64,000 nt of DNA from Echinometra lucunter. Lineage: Eukaryota > Echinodermata > Echinoidea > Camarodonta > Echinometridae. The notes under the pieces were generated by a model. The model was not told the origin of the DNA, made no database searches, and was given only the letters and a program-made list of their open reading frames with translations. Position numbers and translations under genes: made by a program. The stretch covers positions 10,427,780-10,491,779 of the forward strand of contig CM057158.1 in assembly GCA_029962745.1 (NCBI GenBank). The letters are read 5' to 3'. Shown here piece after piece: positions 1 to 11,275 of this stretch (position 1 is the first letter of the stretch; each line of letters starts with the position of its first letter).

Positions 1-104
1 CTTCATCCTGATGTAAGATGGAGAGAGATGAGAGTAGCAGGTACATATAATATCCCAGAGTTGCATTAATTATGGCTCTCATGCTTTAATGTTCCCGTTG
101 ACAG

Positions 105-208
105 GTTCCAAAATCATGGGTCTCTTGTGGAGAATGTTAAAAGCAAAGGTCACTCAAAAAGAAATAGAACAAATTTTTGATAAAGGATTCTGGTTGCTTG
201 AGAGTCAG
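105..208 (+). CDS. Internal exon of an unrecognised gene
   Basis: The segment is bounded by a good acceptor (pyrimidine-rich, ending TTGACAG) and a donor (CAG then GTAACA). Only one frame is open through it; the other two meet stops. It opens with the last two bases of a codon and ends on a complete codon, giving about 34 residues that include SKIMGLLWRMLKAKV and KGFWLLESQ, which read as an amphipathic helix. It is on the same strand as the terminal exon at 1155. However, joining the two directly gives a phase clash (this exon ends in phase 0, the next needs one carried base), so either an intermediate exon is missed or another splice site is used. I do not recognise the protein. Confidence 0.5.
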
Positions 209-231
209 GTAACAAGATGGTATTTTTATGC

Positions 232-965
232 CTCAGCCCACCGTTGGTTGCCGGAGGCATTATGTTTTCGGGTCGTCCGTCTTTCCGTCCGTCCGTCCGT
301 CCCATTTTCGTTCTCGCGATAACTTAAGAACCGTTTGACGGATCAACTTCAAACTTGGCTCGTGTATGCATATGGGAGGGACAATGATCTGATTAGATTT
401 TGGGATCACGAGGTCAAAGGTCATAGAGGTCATTATGTACATAGAAATGGTTCGTTCTCACGATAACTCAACAACCATTTGATGGATCAGCTTCAAACTT
501 GATTCATGTATGCATATGGGAGGGACAATTATCTAATTAGATTTTGGGGTCTCAAGGTCAAAGTTCAATGCTCATACAGGGTCATTATGTACATAGAAAT
601 GGTCCGTTCTCGCGATAACTCATAAAACATTTGACGGAGCAACATCATACTTGGCACATGTATGCATATGAGAGGGACAGTGATGTGATTAGATTTTTGG
701 GTCTCAAGGTTAAAGGTCATAGAGGTCATTATATACATGAAAATTGCTTCTTCTTGCGATTACTTAACAACTCTGTGACGGTTCATCTCCAAACTTGGCT
801 CATGTATGCATATGGAAGTCTCATAATTGTCTCATTAGATTTGGGGGTCACAAGGTCAAAGATGTCATTTTATACATGAAAATGAAAAAATCAACATAAA
901 TGTGCCATATATTTCTGATCTGGCAATTGCGGAGGCATAAATTTCAACCGCGCGCGGTGGAGGAT
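232..965 (+). repeat. Dispersed repeat of about 150-bp monomers with CCGTCC run
   Basis: After a short (CCGT)n tract at about 280-301, four diverged monomers follow at about 310, 455, 610 and 750. Each carries CGATAACT, TTTGA(C/T)GGA, CATATG(A/G)GAGGGACA, GATTAGATTTT and GGTCAAAGGTCA in the same order. Its edge holds GGAGGCAT, which recurs near the other end. Related copies are at 13528-13965 (inverted) and, more diverged, at 59505-60200. It lies in the intron between the two left-edge exons. It is a known style of marine invertebrate repeat; the class is not assigned. Confidence 0.75.
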
Positions 966-1154
966 TCATCTAGTTTAAAACTGTCTTCAGTTTCAAATTT
1001 AAGCATGTATTGAACTTGTATGTTTTACAACTAAAGTACTTCCAGAACCCTCAGAAATGATATTGTTTTGAATACTTTTGACTATTGACCACACCCTCGA
1101 CCCAATTTCCTAACCTTTCAAAAGTGATCTTTACTCGTATTTTTTTTTTTTCAG

Positions 1155-1450
1155 AACAAGTTCACAAGATCATTGATGAGGACATAGCTATCCCGTTTCC
1201 AAAGACTGCTGCCTATGATCTCCTGAAGGATTGTCTGTTTACCAGCCATGTGACGATCCCTGCTGCATACAAGTCTGGTATCACGCTATGTGTAAGAAAG
1301 GACAATACTGAGGCGTATCAGAGGTTAAAAGATGCTCAGGAATTACCAATTTTAGAGTCTGAAAATATAGAAAAGGGTGAAGATGAGGAGAGGATGCCTC
1401 CCTCCACCAGGACTGATGAATTGTCACAAGGAGCAGCTAGTTTAATTTAA
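1155..1450 (+). CDS. 3' terminal coding exon of an unrecognised gene
   Basis: A long T tract ending TCAG stands directly before a frame open for 98 codons to a TAA stop at 1448-1450. The residues look like real protein (PFPKTAAYDLLKDCLFTSHV, then AYKSGITLCVRKDNTEAYQR) and end in an acidic, probably disordered tail (ENIEKGEDEERMPP). Continuing the frame upstream only runs through the pyrimidine tract, so the acceptor defines the exon. AATAAA at 1624-1629 could serve polyadenylation. The gene is on the + strand and converges with the DHHC gene on the - strand. No family is recognised. Confidence 0.6.
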
Positions 1451-2394
1451 TAGTGACATCATAATGATGAATCATTCTTTCTCCTCTCTTACACTTTCTT
1501 CTCCTTCTGCAATCTTCTTCTCTATTATCATTATTATTGTTAGTGTGTTTTTTAGTTATATAGTGAAATAATAATGATAATAATAATGATAATAATAATA
1601 TGGTCCATTTATATAGTGCAGCTAATAAACAAATATACCATGCACTGGAGAGGCTCCAAATGAATTCTGAGGTTGCAGAAATAGCACTTTTTTCTGAGGG
1701 GCATAGCCCTGAATGAAATAGTGAGATTTCTGTCATTGAGGAATCCATAATTTCACTAGTGGCTCAAAACAGTGTGTGATGTATTTGTTTCTAAATTCCT
1801 TCAACAAATCTTGAAAACACAAATGTTTTTACTTCGCATGATTAATTTACACAGTGGTCAATGAGGCTGATACCGAAAGCATTTTTCACTTAGAAAATGT
1901 CGCTGCTTACGAAGCGCCCACTGGTTGTGTAGTTAACAAACGTATGTGCACTATATCAATAATGACGTCACAGTATAGCACATTTTTCTCCATCTGCATT
2001 TTGTTTTCAGCATCATCAGCACCACAGTAGTGTTATATTTGGTCACATGATGCTATGTAGAACAATCACTGAACAGGATTTCATTAATAAGGGGTATAAT
2101 ATACAGATATTGTTGCTGTGCTTCACATAGTATCACATTATTACCCCTGCTGTAGCTGAACACTAATGTCTTTTGGCCAGATATTAATCCATAGTACAGT
2201 ATGTATTGTTACAAATGATTTTACTGTATAGATGTAGAACTATATCATCAAGGTATAAAGGAAGTAAAAATATCTCAACTCCCTTCATTAACCTAAATGA
2301 TATTGAATGGTTATGCATGTACATCAAGTAAGCTTTAAGTTTCACTGATTTCACAGGCCATTATGCTGTTTGTGTTCCAGATTCAGTGAACCAA
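1451..2394. other. 3' UTR and intergenic sequence of the left gene
   Basis: The sequence is AT-rich with AAT/GAT-type simple repeat around 1568-1600 and a possible AATAAA at 1624. No further exon or clear repeat is seen up to about 2395. Confidence 0.4.
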
Positions 2395-2660
2395 AATGTG
2401 CAGAGCGCAAAAAATTTGCTGTTTTGTCTCCGTTTCCTGTGTTATTTCCTGTGGAGCAATAGTATTGCACAAAATTTGCTGTTTTTTAAACGGCTACAAA
2501 AGAGAGATAAAATAGAGTTTTAAGCTACAAAAATGGCTTCACCCTCAGAACCTCTTCTTCATTTGTTGCCATTTTGTGCAGTTTTGTAGCCATTTTGTAG
2601 CCGTTTCCTGGCCATTTCCCCTGTCCTATTGCTTCTCAAAAAAGAGAAAAAACGGAGAAA
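2395..2660. repeat. Degenerate repeat with internal direct and inverted motifs
   Basis: CAAAATTTGCTGTTTT-type blocks occur twice about 60 bp apart, and AAACGGCTACAAAA near 2495 is the inverse of TTTTGTAGCCGTTT near 2594. This looks like an old foldback or MITE fragment. Termini and target duplication are not clear. Confidence 0.35.
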
Positions 2661-2967
2661 AAAACCCCCCCAGCTATGAAACGCCAAGTGGGAGCAACAG
2701 AGCTAGCTCACTGCATCTTTGTGCATCACTTCCCTTTCCTAAGTTACCTCTAGTATAGTACAGGCCATTTCTTGCCCATAGATATGCGTGCAGAAGAATC
2801 AGGTAGAAAAGTTAATTATATTTTATCAATCAATATTTAATGTTACCAAGATCTTGCAATCTTTTAATGAATGGTGTTTTGTGCTTTTACTGTGATGAGA
2901 AAGGGAAGCTGGTAGCTATCGCGAAATGATATTTTTTTTCACTGGAGGAGTTGTTAGTTTTCAGTTA

Positions 2968-3386
2968 AGACCACTGCACACTATGCGATCCGAGTGTGAT
3001 TACCGACTAGATTTCAGAACATATGGCATTTTGTATTAAATATGAAAGTTTAAAGAAGTCAAATAATCTTATTTGAGGCTCAGAATGAATATATGAATAT
3101 TAAAATCTACATGTAGATTTTAGGCTGGAGTCAAGGCCAAATGGGCTTCAAATTGTAGCCGATTGCAAGATTGCAACGACGTCACTACAATTCAGAATTG
3201 ACTTCGCTTTATACATCTACCTACAAGGAGGCTCGCAATAGCCTGTAGTTTCAACCTCAGTAGTCATACGACTTTTTAGAACTTTGGTCAGTATTTGATT
3301 TTCCATGTTTGAATTTTCATATCAAGTACTGTAACAATTTTTTCCAAAATTGGATCGCGGACAGATCATGTAGTGTGCGGTGGGCT
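2968..3386 (+). mobile_element. MITE, TWA-flanked family, copy A
   Basis: This 419-bp element starts AGACCACTGCACACTATGCG and ends in TAGTGTGCGGTGGGCT, imperfect inverses of each other, and is flanked by TTA on both sides (2965-2967 and 3387-3389). A 3-bp TTA/TAA target duplication is typical of PIF/Harbinger-type elements; that assignment is inference. It shares its interior (aggcc-aaat-ggctt, gattgcaagattgc, ggaggctcgcaat) with copies at 46818-47221, 48377-48791 and, diverged, 62190-62460. Confidence 0.7.
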
Positions 3387-3453
3387 TTACACCCAAAGTC
3401 TGGCTTAATTTTCATCCTCATAATCATAGTTAATACATGCATTGCTATTATTG

Positions 3454-3487
<34 letters not shown>

Positions 3488-4063
3488 CACTTCCTTGCTT
3501 TTGCTAATTATTCATGTTACGATCATTATCATTATCATTGTTTCATCATCTTCTCAGTGTCGTAATTATCTTGTCATTGCCATGCATTGTTTTTTATTAA
3601 TTTTTTTTAAAAATCAGTTTGTCATTATCATCTTCATCTCAATCACTGATTCAGCATCATTTTATAATTGTCATACAACCTCTCGGTGTTATCCCACAGA
3701 AATCTTGTTCACTATCATCATCACTTCTGTCCATCCCATCATTTCCATTCCACCATAGTTTAACTGATTCCACTTTTTTTTTTTGGGGGGGGGGGGGGTA
3801 GGTGTTTGGGCAGATTGATGAGCAGGTTGTATGATTTAAACAGTGTTGTGATGTTTCACGTCATTTATGCTTCTATTGATTACTGTATTCTGTAATTCCC
3901 ATATTAGGCTTTGTTACAGGGGCCATCCAGTTCCCATTGGCCGCAGGTAAAATGCTGTTAATACAAATATGAAGTCACTACTCACAACCTGCAGTGAGAG
4001 AAACAGATATTGACAATCTGCTGCTTTTGCTGTCTTGTTTCATGAATTTCATAAGTGTGGAAA
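3387..4063. repeat. Simple-sequence stretch (ATC)n and homopolymer G
   Basis: (ATC)n lies at 3455-3484 with ATC/ATT-rich decay to about 3750, and a run of 14 G is at 3785-3798. The apparent isoleucine/serine-rich reading frames over it are products of the microsatellite. No exon is seen. Confidence 0.7.
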
Positions 4064-4709
4064 CCAGTGCTTCCACTTTTCAGAATGAAACTTCCTGGAA
4101 TTTACTCTGAAAGTTCCTGGAATTTTACAAATGAGCTCCAATCTTCCATAAGATGTTTTGTTTCTCTTCTGTACGCAAAAAATATAGTGCAACTGCCAGT
4201 ACAAATTCTCAACAAAACATGTTACACTTGTCCATGCAGTACATAAGCCTCCAGCTATCAACCATCCATATTCGTGAATGCTTACTACTGTGTATCTGTA
4301 ATGTCCCATACATACAGCCACCCTACACACACGTATCGCATACATACACAGGGCTAGGGACCACATACACAGCAGTCACGTCAGAGCGCAAGGATAAGAT
4401 TTTGTACTTTACTGTGGCAATATCGCGATGCATACGATACCCATTATGCATGTGCGTGCGTTGCACTGGGATAGGGCGAAAGTTAAAGGAGCCAATCAAC
4501 GACCGACGTGATCCTTAGCCCCAGTTTCCACCTATTTTCTTTCTTTTTTTAAAGATTTTTTTCTCCAAAATCATAGAATATCCCAAAAACTTCCTGGAAA
4601 TGATAACTTCCCGGAAAACTTCCCAGAATTACTCACTTCCTGGAATGATCCTGGAAAATCGCAAAACTTTCCGGAATTTCCTGGATTTCGGGAAGAGTGG
4701 AAGCACTGG
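4064..4709. mobile_element. Inverted-repeat element rich in TTCCTGGAA palindromes
   Basis: The ends read CCAGTGCTTCCACTTTTC and, inverted, CCAGTGCTTCCACTCTTC. Flanks also carry inverted ATAAGT. TGGAAA directly abuts both ends and could be a target duplication. Both end regions hold repeats of TTCCTGGAA or near variants (about 4090, 4110, 4590, 4608, 4636, 4668). Length is 646 bp. No protein is encoded. Confidence 0.55.
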
Positions 4710-6395
4710 TGGAAACTTATAAATTACCTGTGCAGAAATTCTAAATTGCTTGCATTCAAGTTGTGTGTACATGGGAATATGATTGAGTGTCCTAACTTCA
4801 TGTGCAATAATCTTGTTTTAGAAGAATAGCCTGCTCCCAATATCATGTGGCAGTACAAGATGAGATGAAATAATGCTATTTTTATGTTTCTTTAATAGCC
4901 CCGTTACCTTTAAGGAATGTTATTCACCTTCACATGGTCCCATCACAAGGCTATTCATGCACAGTAGGTTTTCTGTGTTGGGCTATGCCATTTATTGTGT
5001 GTGATTACCCTACCCAGGAAGCAATGTGTAGTAAAAATAATGCAATGTTTCAGCTTTGCATAAACCTTGTGGTACTTATTTTATTTTTACATTTTTTTAA
5101 TATGATATTTTTCCTGCATGAAGTCATACAAGAGACTGGTAGGCATTTCTTATAAATCTGTTTTATTATTACAATAGTATCGATGCAATCATAGTTTATG
5201 AACTTGCAAATAGTAAGATCAAATATATACAAATCATATATTTATACTTCAGTGAAGAATAAAAAATAACATGTGAATGTACTACTGGGATCAACTTTGT
5301 GATGTGTTGAGTGAATTCAAATGAAATAATATCAGACATGACATGTGGCTAAATATCATTCAATCTTAAATCATACCCTCAGCAAAATACTTCACTTCAA
5401 ACCAAAAATATGCACAAAGAGTGATAAAAATGATTTGCTAGACATTTCAGAAAATGAATACTTAAAATGGTCTAAACACCAATTGATGATATTGTTTTCA
5501 GATCAGCCAAAATGTCAATTTTTAACTATTCTAAATAATTATAAAGGATATCATTTTCATTCAAGTCAAATATCTATTTTGTTTCAGTTACTTGAATTAT
5601 CTCTATGAAAATTAATACATGTATGCTAACTCACATTTCCCCTTTCAAATGAAACTGGTACCAATAATCCTTATAAAATACATTGCTGGTTCTACACTTC
5701 TACCTGTAAAGAAAAGCCCTGCATTATGCAACATAACAAATACAAATACAATGAAATAAGATAACATTACAAGAGCCGAAAACATTCAATATGAAAACAA
5801 GCAATTATTTCAAGCAGCAAATTCATTATAAGAATATTTCTAAAGACTGCAATGCTCTATCCTCTACATCTAGATAGTACTATAGACATACAAATGAATG
5901 TGTACATCTTCTGCACACTGAGAAACTTAAAGCAGACCTAATCTGATCATTTTCAGGGCCATGATTTGCTTCTATAAATAATGATTTGAAATACAAAATT
6001 TCAAATTCAGTCCCATCAAAATTTACTGTTCACACTGAATCCATCTTTCACAAATAATGTACCAATTCAGCACTGAAAACCTGTGCATACATGCAATAAA
6101 TATTTTAACCACATATGAATAAGAAACCATTTCCAGATCCAATCCATTCTTCTAATGATCCAACTGAAACTTTCTCCTTTGCAAAAATAGTGCAAATTTG
6201 CAAAATGTTGATGGAAAAAAGCTGGAAAAAACAATCCACTTAACAAGAAACAAAATTTCTATTTGCAAGCTTCTTCCTTACTGAATAATAAGCCCAAAAG
6301 GAGCATACACACAACATATACTCTAGCCTATTCAGGAGAGGAATTTTTAAACCTTATTTGGCCAGCTTTTTTCTCCCTTGAAATTGGCAACACCA
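4710..6395. other. AT-rich sequence without recognised genes
   Basis: No exon with convincing splice sites or family similarity is seen on either strand. This region may include the far 3' UTR of the DHHC gene, whose stop codon is at 9861 on the - strand, but no poly(A) site can be fixed. Confidence 0.35.
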
Positions 6396-6555
6396 GGGCC
6401 CCGTAACACAAAGATTTGCAATTAATCGCAAAGTTGGAACAGTCGGTCAAGACCACTGTTTCATGCGCATCTAGTTCAAAAAAGGTGACCCTGGACTAAT
6501 CAGAATGGTTGTTTTAAATTTGCAATTGATCGCAAACCTTTGTGTTACGGGCCCC
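6396..6555. mobile_element. Short hairpin MITE with GGGCCC ends
   Basis: The left end GGGCCCCGTAACACAAAG and the right end, read inverted, GGGGCCCGTAACACAAAG form arms of about 37 bp that continue with TTTGCAATTAATCGCAAA. Length is 160 bp. The type is widespread in marine deuterostome genomes as I recall; the superfamily is not assigned. Confidence 0.65.
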
Positions 6556-6924
6556 AGTATTGTTCTTTTATTGCTACATTTTTCTTTTAAAAAGTCATGT
6601 ATCCAATATGAATATAAATTCACAAAAGTATACTGAGAAGTTAAAAAGATGTCAATTCTGCATGGAAAAACAGTGATCTTGACCATTCCATCACACTACC
6701 AATTCAAGGATTACAGTGCTTGTTTACCTTTAAAAATTGATGCAACCAAAACGGGCAAGTATTCATGAATTTTTACAAATCTTTTTGCTCATGTATTTGG
6801 CATTTGGTATGTTTATTTAGGGCTTTGTATCAAAGGTTACTGTGGCAAACCAAAAGTTTTGATGACTACCTGTAACACTTGGAATGTTTGTCATAACTGG
6901 TGAAATTTCTCTTTTTAACACCAG

Positions 6925-7000
6925 ACAATGCAATCAGTGAAAGAAGAAGAAGAAGAAAAAAAGCCCAGCGCATTGATCTTCTTAAGCTATGGGAATTACA
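6925..7000 (+). CDS. Possible orphan internal exon
   Basis: A 76-bp block stands between a pyrimidine-rich acceptor ending ACACCAG and a strong donor GTAAGT. Two frames are open. One is basic (SERRRRRRKKAQRIDLLKLW), the other acidic (VKEEEEEKKP). Nothing in the window joins to it and no family is recognised, so it may be chance around a GAA repeat. Confidence 0.2.
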
Positions 7001-7979
7001 GTAAGTTTGATTCTGCCATGATAATTTCCATCATTTTGCTTTCATGGCTTACTTGTACAATGTACATCATATGACCATTAAATTCATATATATACACATA
7101 TAATTATAATAATATCCTGTATATAATTACAATGAAATGACTACAATATAGTAGTACCTGAAAGTTCCAATTCCATTAGAAACCTTTTTTTATTTCCAAA
7201 TCTCTCTGATAAAAATTGTTATGTATAGTCAACTCTGTGATAAGGCAATTTGTGAGTTTAAACTAAACTATAAAATTATTATACCGACGAGCTATTTGTT
7301 CTATATATACTTCATGCGTGAAAGACTGATGGCAACAGAGAAACTATCCACAATGACATTAAAATAAGCAAGAGCAGTAACACTATTAATTATATTCCTT
7401 TTAATGTTTCTGTACTCTCTACACAGTTAGGAGCCATAACACATATCTGTGGTGTGTCTTTAGTATGTCTTTCCTGTGTGTGCATGTGTACTTTTTTTTT
7501 CAAAACATAGTATTATATCTGGCAAATCTGCAATCATCCGGAACGTTATTTCAGATGTTCTGAATATACTTAGCTTTGGCAGTCATGACTCTGAGACTAG
7601 TCAGAAATGCCCCTGACTTTGCTAGAATTCATGGCCATCTTTTCACCAAAGTCTTGACTTCACAAATACATGTATATGATATTTCTGAAGACAAAGTCAT
7701 GAAGATACAAATACCTAAACAAGACTTTAAAAAAAAAAAAAAAAACCTTTACACTTTGCCAATATATATTCAATTTTCATCCTTTCTGTCTTTTCTGTCT
7801 CATGGTATACTATACTATCATCTTTTACTAGTCGGCTTAAGCCTCATTGTTTCAATTTCAAACCAATATTGCCCCAAATTTATGTGACAAGCACCTTAAT
7901 CAGTTAAAGTGACAGAAAACTTGAGATACAACCCAATCAAAATGCATACTGCACAAAAAGAAAATAGCCTTGTCACTGC

Positions 7980-8055
7980 ATCTAAATGTGTAAAATAAGT
8001 TTAATCTAAATGTGTAAAATAAGTTTAATCTAAATGTGTAAAGCAAGTTTAATCT
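7980..8055. repeat. 24-bp tandem repeat, three copies
   Basis: CTAAATGTGTAAAATAAGTT followed by TAAT occurs three times in a row, with the last copy slightly changed (AAAGCAAG). Confidence 0.85.
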
Positions 8056-8126
8056 AAGTGCCAGTCATTAGTTTGAGTGGTGTTTAACACACTCATGCAA
8101 CCTATACAGATTTCATGGCAAAACTT

Positions 8127-8128
<2 letters not shown>

Positions 8129-8159
<31 letters not shown>
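8129..8159. repeat. (GA)n microsatellite
   Basis: An uninterrupted GA dinucleotide run. Confidence 0.95.
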
Positions 8160-8162
<3 letters not shown>

Positions 8163-9860
8163 AATAGAGGTAGTACAAAGTAAAGCCTACTACCCAGGAA
8201 GATACCACAATATCACTTCCCAACCATCACTCATAAGATTTAGAATATGAATCCAATATTTAGAACACAAAAGAATCCTTCCTGCTGCCAGCAATAAAAT
8301 CAAAATAAAGCTAGTTAACACTTGATAGTCTGCATAGTTTCATTACATCATCTTGTGGTGGTTTTTATCAAAATATAAAATATCATTAATAAATTGTGTA
8401 CTTTCACTTTTAATATTCATACAAAACAGGGAAGGGTGGCATACAAAAGGGTTAATTACTATAAAATAGTTTTCAACATTTCATTGGCACAGTATTTGTT
8501 CATTGTTCAAATAATACATGGATTGTACTGCATTATTTGGATATCTTCATCCATTTTCCTGGGTTTCCATTTTAAAGACCCCCCCCCCTTTTGCTTTCAT
8601 GTTACATAAAGCTTTGCCCTATGCTTTTTAAGTATGTTCGGCCAATTCCCCGAAACATCTTTATTTCTGCTGTGGGTATAACTTGTCACATACTCACATA
8701 TGTCTGGAGCCAGAAGGACGTGAATTCATACACTGTAACAACACCTGATCAGTTAGTCACGGATAGACATTTGACAAATTTTGAGGCAATTATTAATTGA
8801 GTGAGCTTTTTATATTTCACTGTGAAGGGCACCACTGAAGGAGTTAAAATTCGATAAAATTTGGCTGCCTCGGTTGCCTGCTTAATTCAGAATCCATAAA
8901 ATGATCAATGTCACAGACAGGCAAAAATGCCACTCTTAAATGATCAGGCTCAAGACAGGGTAAACTGCCCTTCTGCCTCTAAACAGACAATATGATGACG
9001 ATTTGATGAAGTGAATAGGGCACAAGCAATCTCCACTGCAAAGATGTCCATGACTACAGGTATACATTATGGGCACTGCTCCGATATTTCTCACGTGACA
9101 TGGTACTACTTTATTACATAGCTTCTAAGGTTGAGGTTAAGAGTAAAATTTTATTGAAAATGTAGTAATTTGTAATCTCACTTGAGATTAACAGTTGGGA
9201 TTTCACCTACTGATATTTTAGTTTAAGTGATTCTCTTTAGGATATCCATGACAAATGGTTGTTATTATCTTTATAAACAAAGTTCCATGTAGTTCTGATG
9301 CTATAATTCTTTACAATTCTATTCATTGAGAAGTTACTTTTGTATCTTGTCTCAATCAAGTTCAAGAAAGTTATATCTCACCAGCAGCAAAGTCTAGGCT
9401 GCCATCACATGACTGGCCTTGGGCAGTTTTATGGCAGCCAACCATGTGACTATCCATTAAAGCTACAGGCACTTTCATTTTTCTACAAGTGAATTGGTGC
9501 TTAAGTAAGAATATTATAAGATACATTCTGGGTAAGTCCGAGCTATTTTGTCCCATAATTGACCACACTGAGGATTTCAGTGTATGCAATCATGTTTATT
9601 TAAATACAAGGCCTACTAGAGCTGTGATCACACCACATATAAAGTGAAATTATACATATTGACATGATTTCTATGCAGAAATTCATGATACTTGATAACA
9701 TATGGATTACCAAATAACTTGGACATGCCCTTCCAGATAGAATTATAGCATTAGGGTTGCTTGGCTATGCTGCATTTCCCAACACCGATGGCATAGGGTC
9801 TTTTCCTTTTACACGTGCACCCTGAGAGGAATCAATGACTACGATGATGATGTCGTCGGG
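8160..9860 (-). other. Probable 3' UTR of the DHHC gene and flank
   Basis: This stretch lies downstream of the stop codon at 9861-9863 on the - strand. No coding exon is seen on either strand. The extent of the UTR cannot be set, because many TTTATT (inverse AATAAA) hexamers occur. Confidence 0.35.
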
Positions 9861-10025
9861 CTATACATGATACAGGTAGGTAAGTTCCTTGCCTGCGTTG
9901 TGATTTGGTGTGATGAACGGGTTTAGCCAACCTAGGGACAACTTGCTGCCACAGACCATCTGAAAGGCCAGGCAACGGGTCTTCTTTTGCCAAGTAGGCT
10001 TCTGCTTCTTCAACTGCTCTATGCC
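9861..10025 (-). CDS. zdhhc3/7-like: DHHC palmitoyltransferase (ZDHHC3/7-like), terminal coding exon
   Basis: Read on the - strand, acceptor TTCCTATCCAG precedes GGC ATA GAG. The frame is open for 54 codons to TAG (9861-9863). It starts GIEQLKK, contains W-Q-K-K-T, and then LSLGWLNPF-TP followed by GK and a Y-L-Y-H-V end. These match the spacing of the C-terminal cytosolic tail of ZDHHC3/7: GIEQLKK, W-KKT, FSLGW-SPF-TP, Y-Y-VV. The phase-0 start fits the phase-0 donor after DET in the exon at 14539-14672. Family enzymes S-acylate cysteines of membrane proteins, mainly at the Golgi. The middle of the exon (TRCLAFQMVCG) departs from the usual MNMKAVFGHP, so this stretch has diverged. Confidence 0.85.
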   Translation of the reverse strand, partial: GIEQLKKQKPTWQKKTRCLAFQMVCGSKLSLGWLNPFITPNHNAGKELTYLYHV

Positions 10026-10062
10026 CTGGATAGGAATGGAAAAAAAATATGCAAATATAGAC

Positions 10063-10170
10063 TTAGAAATGAACTGGGATATGGCTAGACATAAAAGTAG
10101 GGTCGATAAAGGCCAGGTAACACATCTTCTTTTGCCACATAAGCTTTTGCTTCTTCACTTGCTCAATGCC
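10063..10170 (-). pseudogene. Tandem partial copy 2 of the terminal DHHC exon
   Basis: The same acceptor context (TTCCTATCCAG) is followed by GGC ATT GAG and a frame reading GIEQVKKQKL, then MWQKKMCYLAF. It leaves the homologous part after AF and runs through former intron sequence to a TAA at 10063-10065, giving 35 codons. If spliced to the exon at 14539-14672 (phase 0) it would give a shorter, different C-terminus lacking LSLGW-NPF. It could be a usable alternative end or a relic. Confidence 0.7.
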
Positions 10171-10203
10171 CTGGATAGGAATCCGAACATTGCAAACATA
10201 AAC

Positions 10204-10317
10204 TTAGAAGCAAACAAGGATATGGCTTTGCAAAGGAGAGTCCATTACAAGGCTAGGCAACATGTCTTCAGTGAGGTACAACATGTAGGCTTCTGCTTCT
10301 TTCAATTGCTCAGTACC
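10204..10317 (-). pseudogene. Tandem partial copy 3 of the terminal DHHC exon
   Basis: This is the most decayed copy. The acceptor reads TCCTAAG and the frame GTEQLKEAEAY shows a small indel relative to GIEQLKK, with the W-KK part lost. It stays open for 37 codons to TAA at 10204-10206. It shares the following ATATCC, TTCTAAGT and ATTTGCAAT blocks with copy 2. Confidence 0.6.
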
Positions 10318-10385
10318 TTAGGACAAAATGTAAATAATGATGAAAACTTAGAAAACAGGGATATTGATAGAAATAAGGTAAGGTG

Positions 10386-11137
10386 CCAACCATGTAAACA
10401 ACAGTGTAGTATTTTTTGAGGGATAAAAAAAAAGGATTTTAGGTGGAAGCACAGTTATTTTCACCTTTACTGCAATAGACACGTGTAGTAATACAATTCT
10501 TGGAAAAACGTATTCTCCATGAAACCTGCAGTATTTTTTAAAATTGAAAACAGTATAAAATACTGAGGAAACAAATTTCTCAATCCAAAAAATTGAACTG
10601 CATTTATCTAATGCTGATTATTCAAAAAGAAACATTAGATATGGATCTAGAATATCTTCCACTTCTGTCACATCTAGATACATTCATCTCTCAACTCTCA
10701 CATTCCCTAGAGAGACAAACTATCATGGAAATAGAATTCACCCTCATTTTCAATGGGTGTGAGTGTGTGGGGGAGGGGGGGGGGAGGGTACTGAAGACAG
10801 CTATTTTTCCACTTATTTTCTCAATGATTTCAATAATTTTCTTGTTGTATGAATCCCTCTACTCAATAAATCCCCATGGAGGTAATACAAAGAGTATAAC
10901 GTTACCAGAATTTCATAACCATACTACAACAGCAGCTTGAAATTAGTTCAGAAATAAGGATGAGATGCCCCATTTAGGAGCTGAGAGGCATATCAATTAC
11001 ACGATGGACTCCATAATCAGAGGATGTTGCGCAGAATATGAAGCCATCTTAAGACCCCTGAGCCTCTAATACTTTGCAATCCAAGAACCAATATTCCAAG
11101 TCATTTGTTTATTCAACTGGAAATCCATACCATCGCA
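10386..11137. other. Intron sequence of the DHHC gene, nothing further seen
   Basis: The sequence is AT-rich with short A and G runs (10426, 10770-10787). No exon is supported on either strand. Confidence 0.35.
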
Positions 11138-11275
11138 TGCTGTCTCCTCTCTCCCCCCTCTCTCCCTCTCTTCTTCCCCCTTTATTTCTCTTCCTTCTCT
11201 CTCTTTCTCTCTCTTCCTTCTCTCTCTTTCTCTCTCTTCCCCCCTCTCTCTCTCTTCCCCTCTCTCTCCTCCATG
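11138..11275. repeat. Polypyrimidine (CT-rich) tract
   Basis: Almost pure C/T for about 140 bp, built of CTCTCTCT and CTTC motifs. Apparent reading frames over it are low-complexity shadows. Confidence 0.9.

Larger units (their letters stand above)
9962..10385 (-). repeat. Tandem array of about 145-bp units, each with acceptor plus exon 5' half
   Basis: Three units have starts spaced 145 and 147 bp (acceptors at 10025/10026, 10170/10171 and 10317/10318). Each unit holds intron blocks ATATCC, TTCTAAGT, ATATTTGC, then TATCCAG and about 66 bp of exon. The lowest unit continues into the full terminal exon. Confidence 0.85.

Noticed and set aside
3309..3758. 149-codon isoleucine-rich frame
   Set aside because: Driven by (ATC)n. 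No exon signals, and it overlaps the end of a MITE.
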